A stretch of DNA of 64,000 nt from Yimella lutea (GTDB lineage Bacteria; Actinomycetota; Actinomycetes; Actinomycetales; Dermatophilaceae): NCBI RefSeq assembly GCF_006715095.1, contig NZ_VFMO01000001.1, positions 1,798,001 through 1,862,000 on the forward strand. The letters are read 5' to 3'. Below, piece after piece: positions 24,628-33,206 of the stretch (position 1 is its first letter; every line of letters begins with the position of its first letter). The position numbers were made by a program, and so were the translations under genes. The notes beneath the pieces are model-generated. The model did not search any database and was not told the origin of the DNA. It was given only the letters and a program-made list of their open reading frames with translations.

Positions 24628-26787
24628 TCACTGCTCCTCGTCCGGGGTGCAGCTGAGTACCACGATGGACCGGCCGGCCAGGGTGAGTTCGTACCCACCG
24701 GTGGCTACGCGCTCCTCGGTCTCATCGATGGCTTCGTCGGCGGTGTCGAGCACGACGCTCCACTCCGCGTCCTCGACCACGGTCGGGACGGTGAACGTCG
24801 TCTCCTGGTCGCCGGCGTTGAACAGCAGCAGGAAGTGGTCGTCGATGACCCGTCGCCCCTGGGGGTCCGGCGCCTGGATCGCTGCACCGTTGAGGAACAC
24901 CGCGACCTCACGTGCCAGGCCGTTGCGCCAGTCGATCTGGGTCATGTGGTTGCCGTCGGGCGTGAACCAGCCGATGTCGCCGAGGGTGCTCTCACCGCCG
25001 TGTCCGGCGTCGCCGGAGAAGAACCGGCGCCGACGGAAGGTCGGGTGCTCGCGACGTAGCGAGATGACCTTGCTCGCGAAGTCCAGCAGCGACTGCTCGT
25101 CCTCGTCGAGGTCCCAGTCGAACCACGCCAGTTCGTTGTCCTGGCAGTACACGTTGTTGTTGCCGAGCTGCGTACGGCCGAGTTCGTCGCCGTGAGCGAG
25201 CATCGGCACACCCTGGCTCAGCAGCAGCGTGGTGAGGAAGTTGCGCTGCTGACGCGCCCGCAGCGAGCGGACCTGCGGGTCGTCGGTCTCGCCCTCGACG
25301 CCGCAGTTCCAGGACCGGTTGTGCGCCTCGCCGTCGTTGCCGCCCTCGCCGTTGGCCTCGTTGTGCTTCTCGTTGTAGCTGACCAGGTCACGCAACGTGA
25401 AGCCGTCGTGGGCGGTGATGAAGTTGATCGACGCGATCGGACGGCGTCCCGAGTGTGCATACAGGTCGCTGGATCCGGTGAGGCGAGAAGCGAATTCGGC
25501 CAGTGTCGATGGCTCACCGCGCCAGAAGTCACGGACGGTGTCGCGGTACTTGCCGTTCCACTCGGTCCACAGCGGCGGGAAGTTGCCAACCTGATAGCCA
25601 CCGTCGCCCAGGTCCCAGGGCTCCGCGATCAGCTTCACCTGACTGATGATCGGGTCCTGCTGGATGATGTCGAAGAACGCCGAGAGGCGGTCGACCTCGT
25701 GGAACTGTCGCGCCAGCGTGGCGGCGAGGTCGAACCGGAAACCGTCGACATGCATCTCGGTGACCCAGTACCGCAGCGAGTCCATGATCAGCTGCAGCAC
25801 GTGCGGGCTGCGCATCAGCAGGCTGTTGCCGGTGCCGGTGGTGTCGTAGTAGTGCGCCGGGTCGCTGTCGACCAGCCGGTAGTAGTGGGCATTGTCCAGG
25901 CCGCGGAACGCCAGCGTCGGACCGAGCTGGTTGCCCTCGGCGGTGTGGTTGTAGACGACGTCGAGGATGACCTCGATGTCGGCAGCGTGCAGCGCCTTCA
26001 CCATCGCCTTGAACTCCGTGACCTGCTGACCTTCGCTCCCGCCGGCGCTGTACGCGTTGTGCGGCGCGAGGAAACCGATGGTGTTGTAGCCCCAGTAGTT
26101 CGACAGGCCCTTGTCGACCAGGGTCGAGTCCTGGACGAACTGGTGCACCGGCAGGAGTTCGACCGCCGTCACGCCGAGTTGCTGCAGGTGGTCGATGATC
26201 GCCGGGTGCGCGACGGCGGCATAGGTGCCGCGGATCTCCTCGGGCACGTCCGGGTGGGTCATCGTCAGGCCCTTGACGTGCATCTCGTAGATGACGCTGT
26301 CGTGGTACTCGTGCCTGGGCGGACGGTCGTGGCCCCAGTCGAAGAAGGGGTTCACCACCACCGAGAGCATCGTGTGGTCGAGCGAGTCGTCGTCGTTGAA
26401 TGCGTCCGGGTCGTCGAAACGGTAGGAGAAGAGCGACTCGTCGCCGTCGATCTGCCCGTCGATCGCCTTCGCGTACGGGTCGAGCAGCAGTTTCGAGGGA
26501 TTGCAGCGGTGGCCGAGCTCAGGGTCGTAGGGGCCGTGCACCCGGAAGCCGTACCGCTGACCGGGCTGCACCCCGGGCAGGTAGGCGTGCCAGACGTGTC
26601 CGTCGACCTCGGTCAGATCGATGCGCTCCTCGTCCCAGGTGTGTTCGCCGTCCTCACCCGGCTCTTCACCGGGTGTGAGCAGGCACAGTTCCACCCTTTC
26701 GGCGACGGAGGAGAAGATCGCAAAGTTGACGCCAGAACCGTCGAAGGTGGCGCCGAGCGGATAGGGCTGTCCCGGCCAGATGTCCAT
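24628..26787 (-). CDS. glgX: Glycogen debranching enzyme
   Basis: A 719-residue GH13 isoamylase-type enzyme that removes alpha-1,6 branches from glycogen limit dextrin. An N-terminal CBM48 (YPLGATFDGSGVNFAIFS) is followed by the catalytic barrel with DVVYNHTAEG, GFRFDLAA (nucleophile Asp), LIAEPWD (acid Glu) and FITAHDGFTL (transition-state Asp). GDELGRTQLGNNN and the C-terminal beta domain complete the usual GlgX length. ATG 26787 is at the family start MDIWPGQPYPLG; upstream in-frame sequence is non-coding. It converges with ppk2 and is divergent from the YihY-family gene. Confidence 0.95.
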   Translation of the reverse strand: MDIWPGQPYPLGATFDGSGVNFAIFSSVAERVELCLLTPGEEPGEDGEHTWDEERIDLTEVDGHVWHAYLPGVQPGQRYGFRVHGPYDPELGHRCNPSKLLLDPYAKAIDGQIDGDESLFSYRFDDPDAFNDDDSLDHTMLSVVVNPFFDWGHDRPPRHEYHDSVIYEMHVKGLTMTHPDVPEEIRGTYAAVAHPAIIDHLQQLGVTAVELLPVHQFVQDSTLVDKGLSNYWGYNTIGFLAPHNAYSAGGSEGQQVTEFKAMVKALHAADIEVILDVVYNHTAEGNQLGPTLAFRGLDNAHYYRLVDSDPAHYYDTTGTGNSLLMRSPHVLQLIMDSLRYWVTEMHVDGFRFDLAATLARQFHEVDRLSAFFDIIQQDPIISQVKLIAEPWDLGDGGYQVGNFPPLWTEWNGKYRDTVRDFWRGEPSTLAEFASRLTGSSDLYAHSGRRPIASINFITAHDGFTLRDLVSYNEKHNEANGEGGNDGEAHNRSWNCGVEGETDDPQVRSLRARQQRNFLTTLLLSQGVPMLAHGDELGRTQLGNNNVYCQDNELAWFDWDLDEDEQSLLDFASKVISLRREHPTFRRRRFFSGDAGHGGESTLGDIGWFTPDGNHMTQIDWRNGLAREVAVFLNGAAIQAPDPQGRRVIDDHFLLLFNAGDQETTFTVPTVVEDAEWSVVLDTADEAIDETEERVATGGYELTLAGRSIVVLSCTPDEEQ

Positions 26788-26843
26788 GGCACGCCATTGT
26801 GGTGCACGGCGGGAGCCGTTCGGACCATTACCGTGGGTGACAT

Positions 26844-28016
26844 GTGCTTCACGAGGTCGGCGTCCGGGGCGTGCGGGTGAGTCCGCGCAGCCGCGCAACA
26901 CGCGCACTCGGGCGGATCCCAGGGGCACTCGCGCTGGCACGTCTGACCCGCGAAACCGTGCGTTTGTGCATGCGATATCGGGTGACCGGCCTGGCGGCGG
27001 AAGCCGGTTTCTTCGCCCTCCTGTCGTTCCCGCCGCTGGTGTTCGGATTGCTCGGCGGGGTCGGTTATCTCGGTGGGTGGATCGGTGAGAACGCTGTGAC
27101 TCGTGTCACCGAGGCGATCGAGGCCTACTCGTCCCAGTTCCTCACCGAGAACTCGTTGCGTGATGTCCTGATGCCCACGATCTCCGACGCGCTGCGCGGC
27201 GGAAGACCCGACGTCATCTCCGCCGGTTTCCTGTTGTCGCTCTGGTCGGGATCACGTGCACTCAACGTGCTGCTCGACACCGTCTCGATCATGTACGGGC
27301 AGGGCGGCAAACGAGGCATCGTCCGCACCCGGTTGATGAGCCTGAGCCTGTACTTCGTCACGCTCGCCTTCGGGGCTATCGTCGTGCCGTTGATCGTCAT
27401 CGGTCCGCAGTTGCTCAGCGAATGGCTGCCGGCGCGGCTGCAGGTGCTGATGGTCTTCTACTGGCCCCTCGTCGGCGGCTTGACGATCCTCGGGTTCGCG
27501 ACGCTCTTCTATCTCGCCACGCCGATCAAGACGCCCTGGGTACGCGACCTGCCGGGGGCCGTTCTCACCCTGGTGATCTGGGTGCTGTCGGCCATGGCGC
27601 TGCGCTTCCTGCTCGGTGCCTCGGTCGGTGGCACCAGCATCTACGGGCCGCTCGCGGCAGCCATCGTGGTGCTGATCTTCCTGTACTTCCTCGGCATCGC
27701 GGTACTCATCGGGGCAGCGCTGAACGCCGCCACGATGAAGCTGTGGCCCGTGCAGGAGTTCTTACCGGCCCATCACCGGGCGCGCGAACTGCTCAGCGAC
27801 GGTGTCTCGCGCACCCGCGCCCGCGTCAATGACGTCCGCACGGGACCGATCCCGCTGGCCCGCAACGGATCCGCCGGCAAGAAGGTCAACCCAGCACCCG
27901 CCGCGCGGTCACAAGATCCGGACGACGAACAGTTCCCGACTAATCCGAAGGCGAGCACCGATGGCGACGGCGACACACCCGCACCCCGGCTGGATTCGGC
28001 GGCGTCCATCGGTTAG
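26844..28016 (+). CDS. YihY/BrkB family membrane protein
   Basis: A 390-residue membrane protein of the YihY/virulence-factor-BrkB family with about six hydrophobic helices between residues 55 and 300 (GFFALLSFPPLVFGLLGG, SLWSGSRALNVLLD, GPLAAAIVVLIFLYFLG). A polar, Pro/Ser/Asp-rich cytoplasmic tail of about 70 residues is appended. The old annotation ribonuclease BN is not supported for this family; the role is probably transport or envelope-related and unknown. The GTG at 26844 is taken, and a GTG at 26877 is an in-frame alternative. Confidence 0.85.
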   Translation: MLHEVGVRGVRVSPRSRATRALGRIPGALALARLTRETVRLCMRYRVTGLAAEAGFFALLSFPPLVFGLLGGVGYLGGWIGENAVTRVTEAIEAYSSQFLTENSLRDVLMPTISDALRGGRPDVISAGFLLSLWSGSRALNVLLDTVSIMYGQGGKRGIVRTRLMSLSLYFVTLAFGAIVVPLIVIGPQLLSEWLPARLQVLMVFYWPLVGGLTILGFATLFYLATPIKTPWVRDLPGAVLTLVIWVLSAMALRFLLGASVGGTSIYGPLAAAIVVLIFLYFLGIAVLIGAALNAATMKLWPVQEFLPAHHRARELLSDGVSRTRARVNDVRTGPIPLARNGSAGKKVNPAPAARSQDPDDEQFPTNPKASTDGDGDTPAPRLDSAASIG

Positions 28017-28066
28017 CCTCATGCACCGCACCTGAACGCGTTTCCACAGCGTGATTCCAGGCGCAG

Positions 28067-28139
28067 GCGGACATAGCTCAGTTGGTAGAGCGCAACCTTG
28101 CCAAGGTTGAGGTCGCCGGTTCGAGCCCGGTTGTCCGCT
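28067..28139 (+). tRNA. tRNA-Gly(GCC), copy 1
   Basis: 73 nt with a perfect acceptor stem GCGGACA/TGTCCGC and discriminator T. The anticodon arm is CAACC-TTGCCAA-GGTTG with anticodon GCC. CCA is not encoded. It is first of three tRNA genes in a row and identical to the copy at 29391. Confidence 0.97.
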
Positions 28140-28166
28140 CTGATCTCGCTTTGTCGTGAGATCTCC

Positions 28167-28238
28167 GGTGGCGTGGCCGAGAGGCTTAGGCAACGGCCTG
28201 CAAAGCCGTCTACACGGGTTCGAATCCCGTCGCCACCT
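28167..28238 (+). tRNA. tRNA-Cys(GCA)
   Basis: 72 nt with acceptor GGTGGCG/CGCCACC and discriminator T. The anticodon loop CTGCAAA within an ACGGC/GCCGT stem reads GCA. It starts 27 nt after tRNA-Gly and ends one base before tRNA-Val. It is the one member of this cluster not repeated at 29.4 kb. Confidence 0.97.
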
Positions 28239-28239
28239 C

Positions 28240-28311
28240 GGGCGATTGGCGCAGCGGTAGCGCGCTTCCTTGACACGGAAGAGGTCACTGGTTCAAACCC
28301 AGTATCGCCCA
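28240..28311 (+). tRNA. tRNA-Val(GAC), copy 1
   Basis: 72 nt with acceptor GGGCGAT/ATCGCCC and discriminator A. The anticodon loop TTGACAC in a CTTCC/GGAAG stem gives GAC. CCA is encoded at 28312-28314. It is identical to the copy at 29478. Confidence 0.97.
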
Positions 28312-28321
28312 CCAGTACGCA

Positions 28322-28355
28322 AGCAGGTCCCGGTCGTTCTCGGCCGGGACCTGCT
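28322..28355. terminator. Terminator after tRNA Gly-Cys-Val
   Basis: A 12-bp stem (AGCAGGTCCCGG and its complement) with a 10-nt loop, then GCGTTTTGG. It also lies at the end of the convergent PAP2 gene (stop at 28373). Confidence 0.75.
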
Positions 28356-28372
28356 GCGTTTTGGAGTCGTGC

Positions 28373-29305
28373 TCAGTGCGAGGGCTCGTCCTCGGGCGGT
28401 CGGACCCCGGCGACCTCGAAGAGTTCACGCCGCCCGGCGATATGGTCGGCGCGCGTGCGCCGCACGGTGATCGTCAGCCGGTGCACGGTCACCACGGCGA
28501 CCACCCAGCCGATGCCGAGGAACCACGCCGCGATCACGTCGGTGAGCCAGTGGTGCCCGAGATAGACGCGGGACAGACCCATTGTGATCGTCATCGCCGC
28601 CGTCAGGAGCACCGTGGCGACGCGGGCCCAGGTGCGGTGCGACCAGACCAGCAAGACGTACGCCGCGATGCCCATCATCACCGTCATGTTCAGGGTGTGG
28701 CCGGACGGGAAGGACGGCGAGGACTCGAAGGGCGGCACCGCGAGCTGCGTCGGCGGGCGCAGGCGGGCGGTCGCTTCCTTGCCGAGGACGGTCACCAGCA
28801 GCGATCCCGTCATCGCGATTCCCATGAGCACGGCCGGCGTCCGACGGCGCCACAGCAGGCACAGCAGGGCGGTCAGCACCACGCCGAGGATCGGGCCGCC
28901 GACCTTTCCACCGATGTCGGTGAAGTGCGTGACTGCGGCGTCGGCACCGGGGGAGCGCCACGAAACCATCCGGTCGAGCACCGGGCGGTCCCACCCGGCG
29001 ACTCCGTTGTGGTCGAGCACGTTGTCGTACACCTGCGCTGCGATCGCCTGCGAAGCACCGAGCAGGAGGACGCCCAGCGCGGCCGTGATCAGGGCTGCGA
29101 GGGAGAGACTGCCGTCCGCGGAGTACCGGCGAATCGTGCGCTCCAGCCACCGGAAGGCACGCAGCAGCAGCCGACCCAGCCACGTCGTCCAGCGGCCGAG
29201 GTCGCGTGAACCGATCGACTCGACGGCTCGGGGAAATGCGGTTCGCGCACCGGACTCGGTCTCGGGCCCCGGTGTGGCATCGGCTGGTTCGGGCATGCCA
29301 TCCAT
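28373..29305 (-). CDS. PAP2-family membrane phosphatase
   Basis: A 310-residue integral membrane phosphatase of the phosphatidic acid phosphatase type 2 / undecaprenyl-pyrophosphatase-like family. The three signature motifs are KEATARLRPP, PSGHT and SRVYLGHHWLTDV, carrying the catalytic His pair. About six hydrophobic helices follow a 70-residue polar N-terminus. The ATG at 29305 has GGAAGG 5 nt upstream; an earlier in-frame start would run into the tRNA-Gly gene, so it is rejected. The gene sits between two tRNA clusters on the opposite strand. The lipid substrate is unknown. Confidence 0.9.
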   Translation of the reverse strand: MDGMPEPADATPGPETESGARTAFPRAVESIGSRDLGRWTTWLGRLLLRAFRWLERTIRRYSADGSLSLAALITAALGVLLLGASQAIAAQVYDNVLDHNGVAGWDRPVLDRMVSWRSPGADAAVTHFTDIGGKVGGPILGVVLTALLCLLWRRRTPAVLMGIAMTGSLLVTVLGKEATARLRPPTQLAVPPFESSPSFPSGHTLNMTVMMGIAAYVLLVWSHRTWARVATVLLTAAMTITMGLSRVYLGHHWLTDVIAAWFLGIGWVVAVVTVHRLTITVRRTRADHIAGRRELFEVAGVRPPEDEPSH

Positions 29306-29335
29306 TGAACCCTTCCGGGGCCCGAAGGACTCGTT

Positions 29336-29365
29336 TTGGAGAGTCGGCGAACTGTCGGGTATTGT
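29336..29365 (+). promoter_or_regulatory. Promoter of second tRNA Gly-Val cluster
   Basis: TTGGAG, an 18-bp spacer and TATTGT end 25 nt before the tRNA-Gly gene. Confidence 0.5.
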
Positions 29366-29390
29366 CTTGCCGTTGCCCGCAAGGGCACAG

Positions 29391-29463
29391 GCGGACATAG
29401 CTCAGTTGGTAGAGCGCAACCTTGCCAAGGTTGAGGTCGCCGGTTCGAGCCCGGTTGTCCGCT
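29391..29463 (+). tRNA. tRNA-Gly(GCC), copy 2
   Basis: Base-for-base the same as the tRNA-Gly at 28067, including anticodon GCC and discriminator T. CCA is not encoded. Confidence 0.97.
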
Positions 29464-29477
29464 CTCCTCATTTCCAA

Positions 29478-29549
29478 GGGCGATTGGCGCAGCGGTAGCG
29501 CGCTTCCTTGACACGGAAGAGGTCACTGGTTCAAACCCAGTATCGCCCA
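29478..29549 (+). tRNA. tRNA-Val(GAC), copy 2
   Basis: Identical to the tRNA-Val at 28240, with CCA encoded at 29550-29552. It follows tRNA-Gly by 14 nt; no tRNA-Cys lies between, unlike copy 1. Confidence 0.97.
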
Positions 29550-29553
29550 CCAT

Positions 29554-29593
29554 GAGCAGAGAGGCCCCGGCATGAGCCGGGGCCCCTCTGCTC
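29554..29593 (+). terminator. Terminator after second tRNA cluster
   Basis: A stem of 8+9 bp with a single A/C mismatch and an ATGA loop begins 5 nt after the tRNA-Val gene body (inner arm GGCCCCGGC). Confidence 0.75.
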
Positions 29594-29696
29594 GTCACAA
29601 CCGCATATCCCGAAGGCCGCAGGGGTGGTTGACTTGGCAACGACGCCCCGGCCCGGATCGGGTACCCAGCTGGGCTCGGCGCCAAGGAGGTCGGTA

Positions 29697-30740
29697 GTGC
29701 CCGGTGAACACGCAGAGTTCGACGGGCTGTCGGCCAGAGGCGTCGCGGAGATCCGTCACGACGCCGCAGCGCTGGACGAACCCGGCGTGTGGGTGGTCGT
29801 GATCACTTTCGAGGGGCAACTCACCGCCGTCCGGATGCAACATGTCGACCGGGTCGCTCGGCCCGCCGTTCGGGAGACCCGGTCGACGCCGGCCGCCGAC
29901 AACGGTGAGCATTCCTGGCGCAGTTCGCTCAGCCATGCGCAGTACGAGGCTGCGGTCGAGCAGGTCCGCCGCCGCGTCGCCCTCGGAGAGGTCTACCAGG
30001 CGAACATCTGCCGGGTGCTGTCCCGCGATGTGCCGGCGACGTTCGATCTGCGGCGTCTGGCGGACGTCCTGCTGGCGGGAAACCCGGCCCCCTACGCCGC
30101 CCTGATCGACCTGCCCACAGCCGGACTCGAGATCGTCTGTGCCAGTCCGGAGCTGTACCTCGAGCGCGACGGCGACCGGCTTGCATCGGCGCCGATCAAG
30201 GGCACCGCCCCGACCGAGCAAGAGTTGCTGCCGAAGGACTTCACCGAGAACGTCATGATCACCGACCTGGTGCGCAACGACCTGGCACCGGTCAGCGTGC
30301 CGGGCACGGTCGAGGTCGACGGCTTGTGCGCGGTCGAACAGCATCCCGGCCTGGTCCACCTGGTCTCGACCGTGCGTTCGCTGCTGCGTCCAGGAGTCGG
30401 CTGGCCGGACATCCTCGGTGCGTCGTTCCCGCCCGGGTCGGTGTCAGGTGCGCCGAAAATCACTGCCCTGCATGCAATTCGGGATCTCGAGCGAGTGTCG
30501 CGGGGACCGTACTGCGGTGCCATCGGGTACGTCGACAACGAGACTGCCACCGCCCGGTTGGCGGTGGGTATTCGTACCTTCTGGATGCAGTCCTTGCCCG
30601 GACGCCGGGTGCTGAAGTTCGGGACGGGCGCCGGAATCACCTGGGGCTCCGACCCCGAGGCGGAGTGGTGTGAAACGCTGCTCAAGGCGAGACGACTGAT
30701 CGGGTTGGCCGAGGTCGCGTTGGAGGAGAGGACGTCATGA
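29697..30740 (+). CDS. pabB: Aminodeoxychorismate synthase component I
   Basis: A 347-residue chorismate-binding enzyme that adds ammonia to chorismate for folate (PABA) synthesis. PIKGTAPTEQE carries the lysine that separates PabB from anthranilate synthase TrpE (which has Ala there). NVMITDLVRNDL, FPPGSVSGAPK and FGTGAGITWGSDP are the other active-site blocks. The GTG at 29697 has a perfect AAGGAGG 6 nt upstream, which decides against the earlier in-frame GTG at 29625. A glutaminase PabA is not encoded nearby. It overlaps pabC by four bases (ATGA). Confidence 0.92.
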   Translation: MPGEHAEFDGLSARGVAEIRHDAAALDEPGVWVVVITFEGQLTAVRMQHVDRVARPAVRETRSTPAADNGEHSWRSSLSHAQYEAAVEQVRRRVALGEVYQANICRVLSRDVPATFDLRRLADVLLAGNPAPYAALIDLPTAGLEIVCASPELYLERDGDRLASAPIKGTAPTEQELLPKDFTENVMITDLVRNDLAPVSVPGTVEVDGLCAVEQHPGLVHLVSTVRSLLRPGVGWPDILGASFPPGSVSGAPKITALHAIRDLERVSRGPYCGAIGYVDNETATARLAVGIRTFWMQSLPGRRVLKFGTGAGITWGSDPEAEWCETLLKARRLIGLAEVALEERTS

Positions 30741-31564
30741 CGGTTCGAGTGTGGGTGAACGGCGAGCTGGTCGGCGACCGAGCCAGCATCAGCGCGCTCG
30801 ACCACGGCGTCACCGTCGGCGACGGGGTGTTCGAGACCTGCAAGGTCGAGAACAACGAGGTGTTCGCGCGGGAGCGGCACCACGACCGTCTCGACAACTC
30901 GCTCAAGGGCCTCGGTCTGCCGCCCGCGGACCGGGACCGGCTGGACGAGGGAATCGCCGCTGTCCTGTCAGAACCGTTGGAGTTCGGGCGTGTTCGTTAC
31001 AGCGTGACGGCCGGCCCGGGACCGCTCGGCTCCGACCGTGACGACACCGAGGCGACGTACATCGTCCTCGCGGGGTCTGTGCCGCGTCCGCCGCGGACGA
31101 CCGCAATCACGACCGTTCCGTGGACCCGGAACGAGAACAGCGCAGTCGTCGGACTGAAGACCACCTCGTACGCCGAGAACGTCGTCGCGCTGGCCTACGC
31201 GAAGGAACGCGGCGGCAGCGAGGCGATCTTCGCCAACACCCGCGGCGAACTGTGCGAGGGCACCGGCAGCAACATCTTCGTCGTCGTCGACGGCGACGTG
31301 CTCACCCCGCCGACCGACTCCGGCCTGCTGCCCGGGATCACCCGCGACCTCGCCATCCTCGCCGCTCGCGAAGAGGGCATCACGGTCAAGGAGGTCGCGC
31401 TGCCGCTGTCGATCCTCCAGACTGCAGATGAGGTGTTCATCACCTCGTCCACTCGGGATGTGCAAGCCGTGTCGCGCGTTGACGAACGGAACATGGACGC
31501 TCCCGGTCCCGTCACAGCGCGGGTCGCGGACGCGTTCCGGGCACGAGCAGCAACATTGGCGTGA
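30737..31564 (+). CDS. pabC: Aminodeoxychorismate lyase (class IV aminotransferase fold)
   Basis: A 275-residue fold-type IV PLP enzyme. The PLP lysine is in GLKTTSYAENV, and EGTGSNIFVV and FITSSTRDVQ are conserved phosphate-binding and substrate segments. Its overlap (ATGA) with pabB makes aminodeoxychorismate lyase, giving 4-aminobenzoate and pyruvate, more likely than a branched-chain or D-amino-acid aminotransferase; the sequence alone would not settle this. GAGAGGA precedes the ATG. Confidence 0.88.
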   Translation: MTVRVWVNGELVGDRASISALDHGVTVGDGVFETCKVENNEVFARERHHDRLDNSLKGLGLPPADRDRLDEGIAAVLSEPLEFGRVRYSVTAGPGPLGSDRDDTEATYIVLAGSVPRPPRTTAITTVPWTRNENSAVVGLKTTSYAENVVALAYAKERGGSEAIFANTRGELCEGTGSNIFVVVDGDVLTPPTDSGLLPGITRDLAILAAREEGITVKEVALPLSILQTADEVFITSSTRDVQAVSRVDERNMDAPGPVTARVADAFRARAATLA

Positions 31565-31581
31565 TGAAGAAGGAGACTGCA

Positions 31582-32094
31582 GTGGGGGAGCAGGTGGCGG
31601 ACAAGCACGTCGTGTCCGGCGGCGACGGCGGGAGCACCGCCGTGGCGCCGAAGCGACGCGCGGACGGGGCCTTCGAGGAGCCGTTCTCACCCAAGACATA
31701 CAAGTTCGCCTGGCGTCGCAAGCTCGCGGCGAACCCGGTCTCCAACCACACCTACCGAATCGTGGTCGGTGTCGTCGGGTTCATCGTGACCGGCATCGGC
31801 GTCGTCGCCATCCCGTTCCCGGGTCCGGGCTGGTTGATCGTCTTCCTCGGCCTCGGCATCTGGGCGACCGAGTTCATGTGGGCCGCGCGTCTGCTCAACT
31901 TCGCCCGGGAGAAGGTCGAAGCCTGGAACGACTGGATGCGTCCGAAACCGTTGTGGTTCAAGGGCATTGTCGCGTTGCTGACGTTCGCGTTCGTGTGCTT
32001 CGTCGTCTGGCTGACCCTCAAGCTCGGCGGCATTCCCGGCTTGTTGCCCGGCTCGGCCAAGGACTTCCTGCAGCAAATGCCCGGCCTCGGCTGA
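31582..32094 (+). CDS. TIGR02611-like membrane protein
   Basis: A 170-residue protein with an approximately 45-residue polar N-terminus, then three hydrophobic segments (RIVVGVVGFIVTGIGVVAI, GWLIVFLGLGIWA, IVALLTFAFVCFVVWLTL) and the PFPGPGW motif typical of the TIGR02611/PGPGW families. The function is unknown. The GTG at 31582 has AAGGAG 6 nt upstream; the ATG at 31564, which shares a base with the pabC stop, is the alternative and would signal coupling. It is likely the last gene of the pabBC transcript. Confidence 0.78.
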   Translation: MGEQVADKHVVSGGDGGSTAVAPKRRADGAFEEPFSPKTYKFAWRRKLAANPVSNHTYRIVVGVVGFIVTGIGVVAIPFPGPGWLIVFLGLGIWATEFMWAARLLNFAREKVEAWNDWMRPKPLWFKGIVALLTFAFVCFVVWLTLKLGGIPGLLPGSAKDFLQQMPGLG

Positions 32095-32173
32095 GCGCAC
32101 AGGCCCGATTAGGCGGCGACTTGAACGGCGGGTAAAGTACTTCCTCGCAGCCCGGGCGGGCTGTGATCCGCAC

Positions 32174-32247
32174 GGATGTATAGCTCAGTTGGTTAGAGCG
32201 TTCGCTTCACACGCGAGAGGTCAGGGGTTCGAGTCCCTTTACATCCA
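32174..32247 (+). tRNA. tRNA-Val(CAC)
   Basis: 74 nt with acceptor GGATGTA/TACATCC and discriminator A. The anticodon loop TTCACAC in a TTCGC/GCGAG stem reads CAC. CCA is not encoded (ACCG follows). It is a second valine isoacceptor besides the two GAC copies. A TAAAGT box at 32133-32138 may be its promoter -10. Confidence 0.95.
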
Positions 32248-32255
32248 CCGACATG

Positions 32256-32295
32256 CACTGAAGGACCCGCCACGTTTTGGTCGGGTCCTTCAGTG
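32256..32295. terminator. Terminator between tRNA-Val and the GntR-type gene
   Basis: A 14-bp perfect stem (CACTGAAGGACCCG and its complement) with a 12-nt loop containing TTTT. It serves the tRNA and the convergent regulator gene (stop at 32301). Confidence 0.8.
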
Positions 32296-32300
32296 TTCGG

Positions 32301-33026
32301 TCAGTCGGCAGCGTCCGTGAATGCAGCGAGCACTTCGGCGGTGATCGCTGTCATCGCCGATTGCGCGGCCCTGGTGTCGCCACGCCAGATGGCGTCCGCG
32401 ACGTCCTCGTGCGCGTCCAGCGCCTCCGGCTTGGGCTGCTGGGGCATGAGGGACAACTGCGTGCGACCGATGAGCACGACCTCAACGAGATCCGCCATCG
32501 CGGCGAAGAGGTCGTTGCCGCTCGATTCCAGGATCATCCGGTGCATCCGGATGTCGAGGGTCATGAACTCCTCCAGGCGTCCGGCCTCGCCCAGTTCACG
32601 CATCCGGGCAGCAAGCGGGGGGAGGGCTGCGCGGGCCTCGACGGTTGCCAGGCGGGCGGCCGCACCGGCTGCGGCCGGCTCGACGACGTGCCGCAGCTCA
32701 GTGAGATCGCGCAACTGCTTGGGGCGGTCGGTCGAATGCAGGCGCCAGTCGATCAGGGTGGGGTGCAACGCATTCCAGCCGGCGCGGTCCTGCACGACGA
32801 TGCCGACCCGGCGACGCGAAGTGACCAGGTGCAGCGTCTCCAGTTCGCGGACGACCTCGCGGGCCACGGTGCGCGAGATCCCGAAGCGGCGTTGCAGGTC
32901 GTCCAGCGTCATGCCGGCGTCGACCGCGATTCTGCCCTCGATGATCTCGATGCCGAGTTCGCGCGCGGGCGCGCGGTGCAGCAGCGGCGCGGACGGCGTC
33001 CGGACGGCCTGCCCGATACCCGACAT
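32301..33026 (-). CDS. FadR-subfamily GntR regulator, probable gluconate repressor
   Basis: 241 residues. A winged helix at about 20-80 (LDDLQRRFGISRTVAREVVRELETLHLV) is followed by an all-helical FCD ligand domain whose metal-binding residues appear in LTELRHVVEP, LDIRMHRMI and DAHEDVADAI. It is divergent from the gluconate permease and kinase genes, so it most probably represses them until gluconate or its 6-phosphate binds. The match to gluconate is by location only. ATG 33026 is the first start in frame. Confidence 0.88.
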   Translation of the reverse strand: MSGIGQAVRTPSAPLLHRAPARELGIEIIEGRIAVDAGMTLDDLQRRFGISRTVAREVVRELETLHLVTSRRRVGIVVQDRAGWNALHPTLIDWRLHSTDRPKQLRDLTELRHVVEPAAAGAAARLATVEARAALPPLAARMRELGEAGRLEEFMTLDIRMHRMILESSGNDLFAAMADLVEVVLIGRTQLSLMPQQPKPEALDAHEDVADAIWRGDTRAAQSAMTAITAEVLAAFTDAAD

Positions 33027-33106
33027 CGGCGTCCCCTTTCGGCTTCTCTCGGCAACTGCTCTCGGCCTGGTGAATGCGACCGAGCCTACGTCGCGGCGCC
33101 ACGCCC

Positions 33107-33157
33107 GTATTAAAAATACTCATATTGCTTGATTAAGTACTACGAATAACTCTACAG
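33107..33157. promoter_or_regulatory. AT-rich control region of gluconate genes with candidate operators
   Basis: This is an AT-rich island in otherwise GC-rich DNA. It holds GTATT-AAA-AATAC (33107-33119) and GTA-C-TAC (33137-33143), the latter matching the GTNNNAC core of FadR-type operators. TTGATT (33129-33134) and TCTACA (33151-33156) could be -35 and -10 of the permease promoter, with the second palindrome in the spacer. Confidence 0.4.
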
Positions 33158-33206
33158 TCGTGTGACCCACCCCACGTGATTCATCACACTCGACGAAGGA
33201 TCCTCG

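Noticed and set aside
29306..29398. Longer PAP2 frame running upstream of 29305
   Set aside because: It enters the tRNA-Gly gene, and a good ribosome binding site marks ATG 29305.
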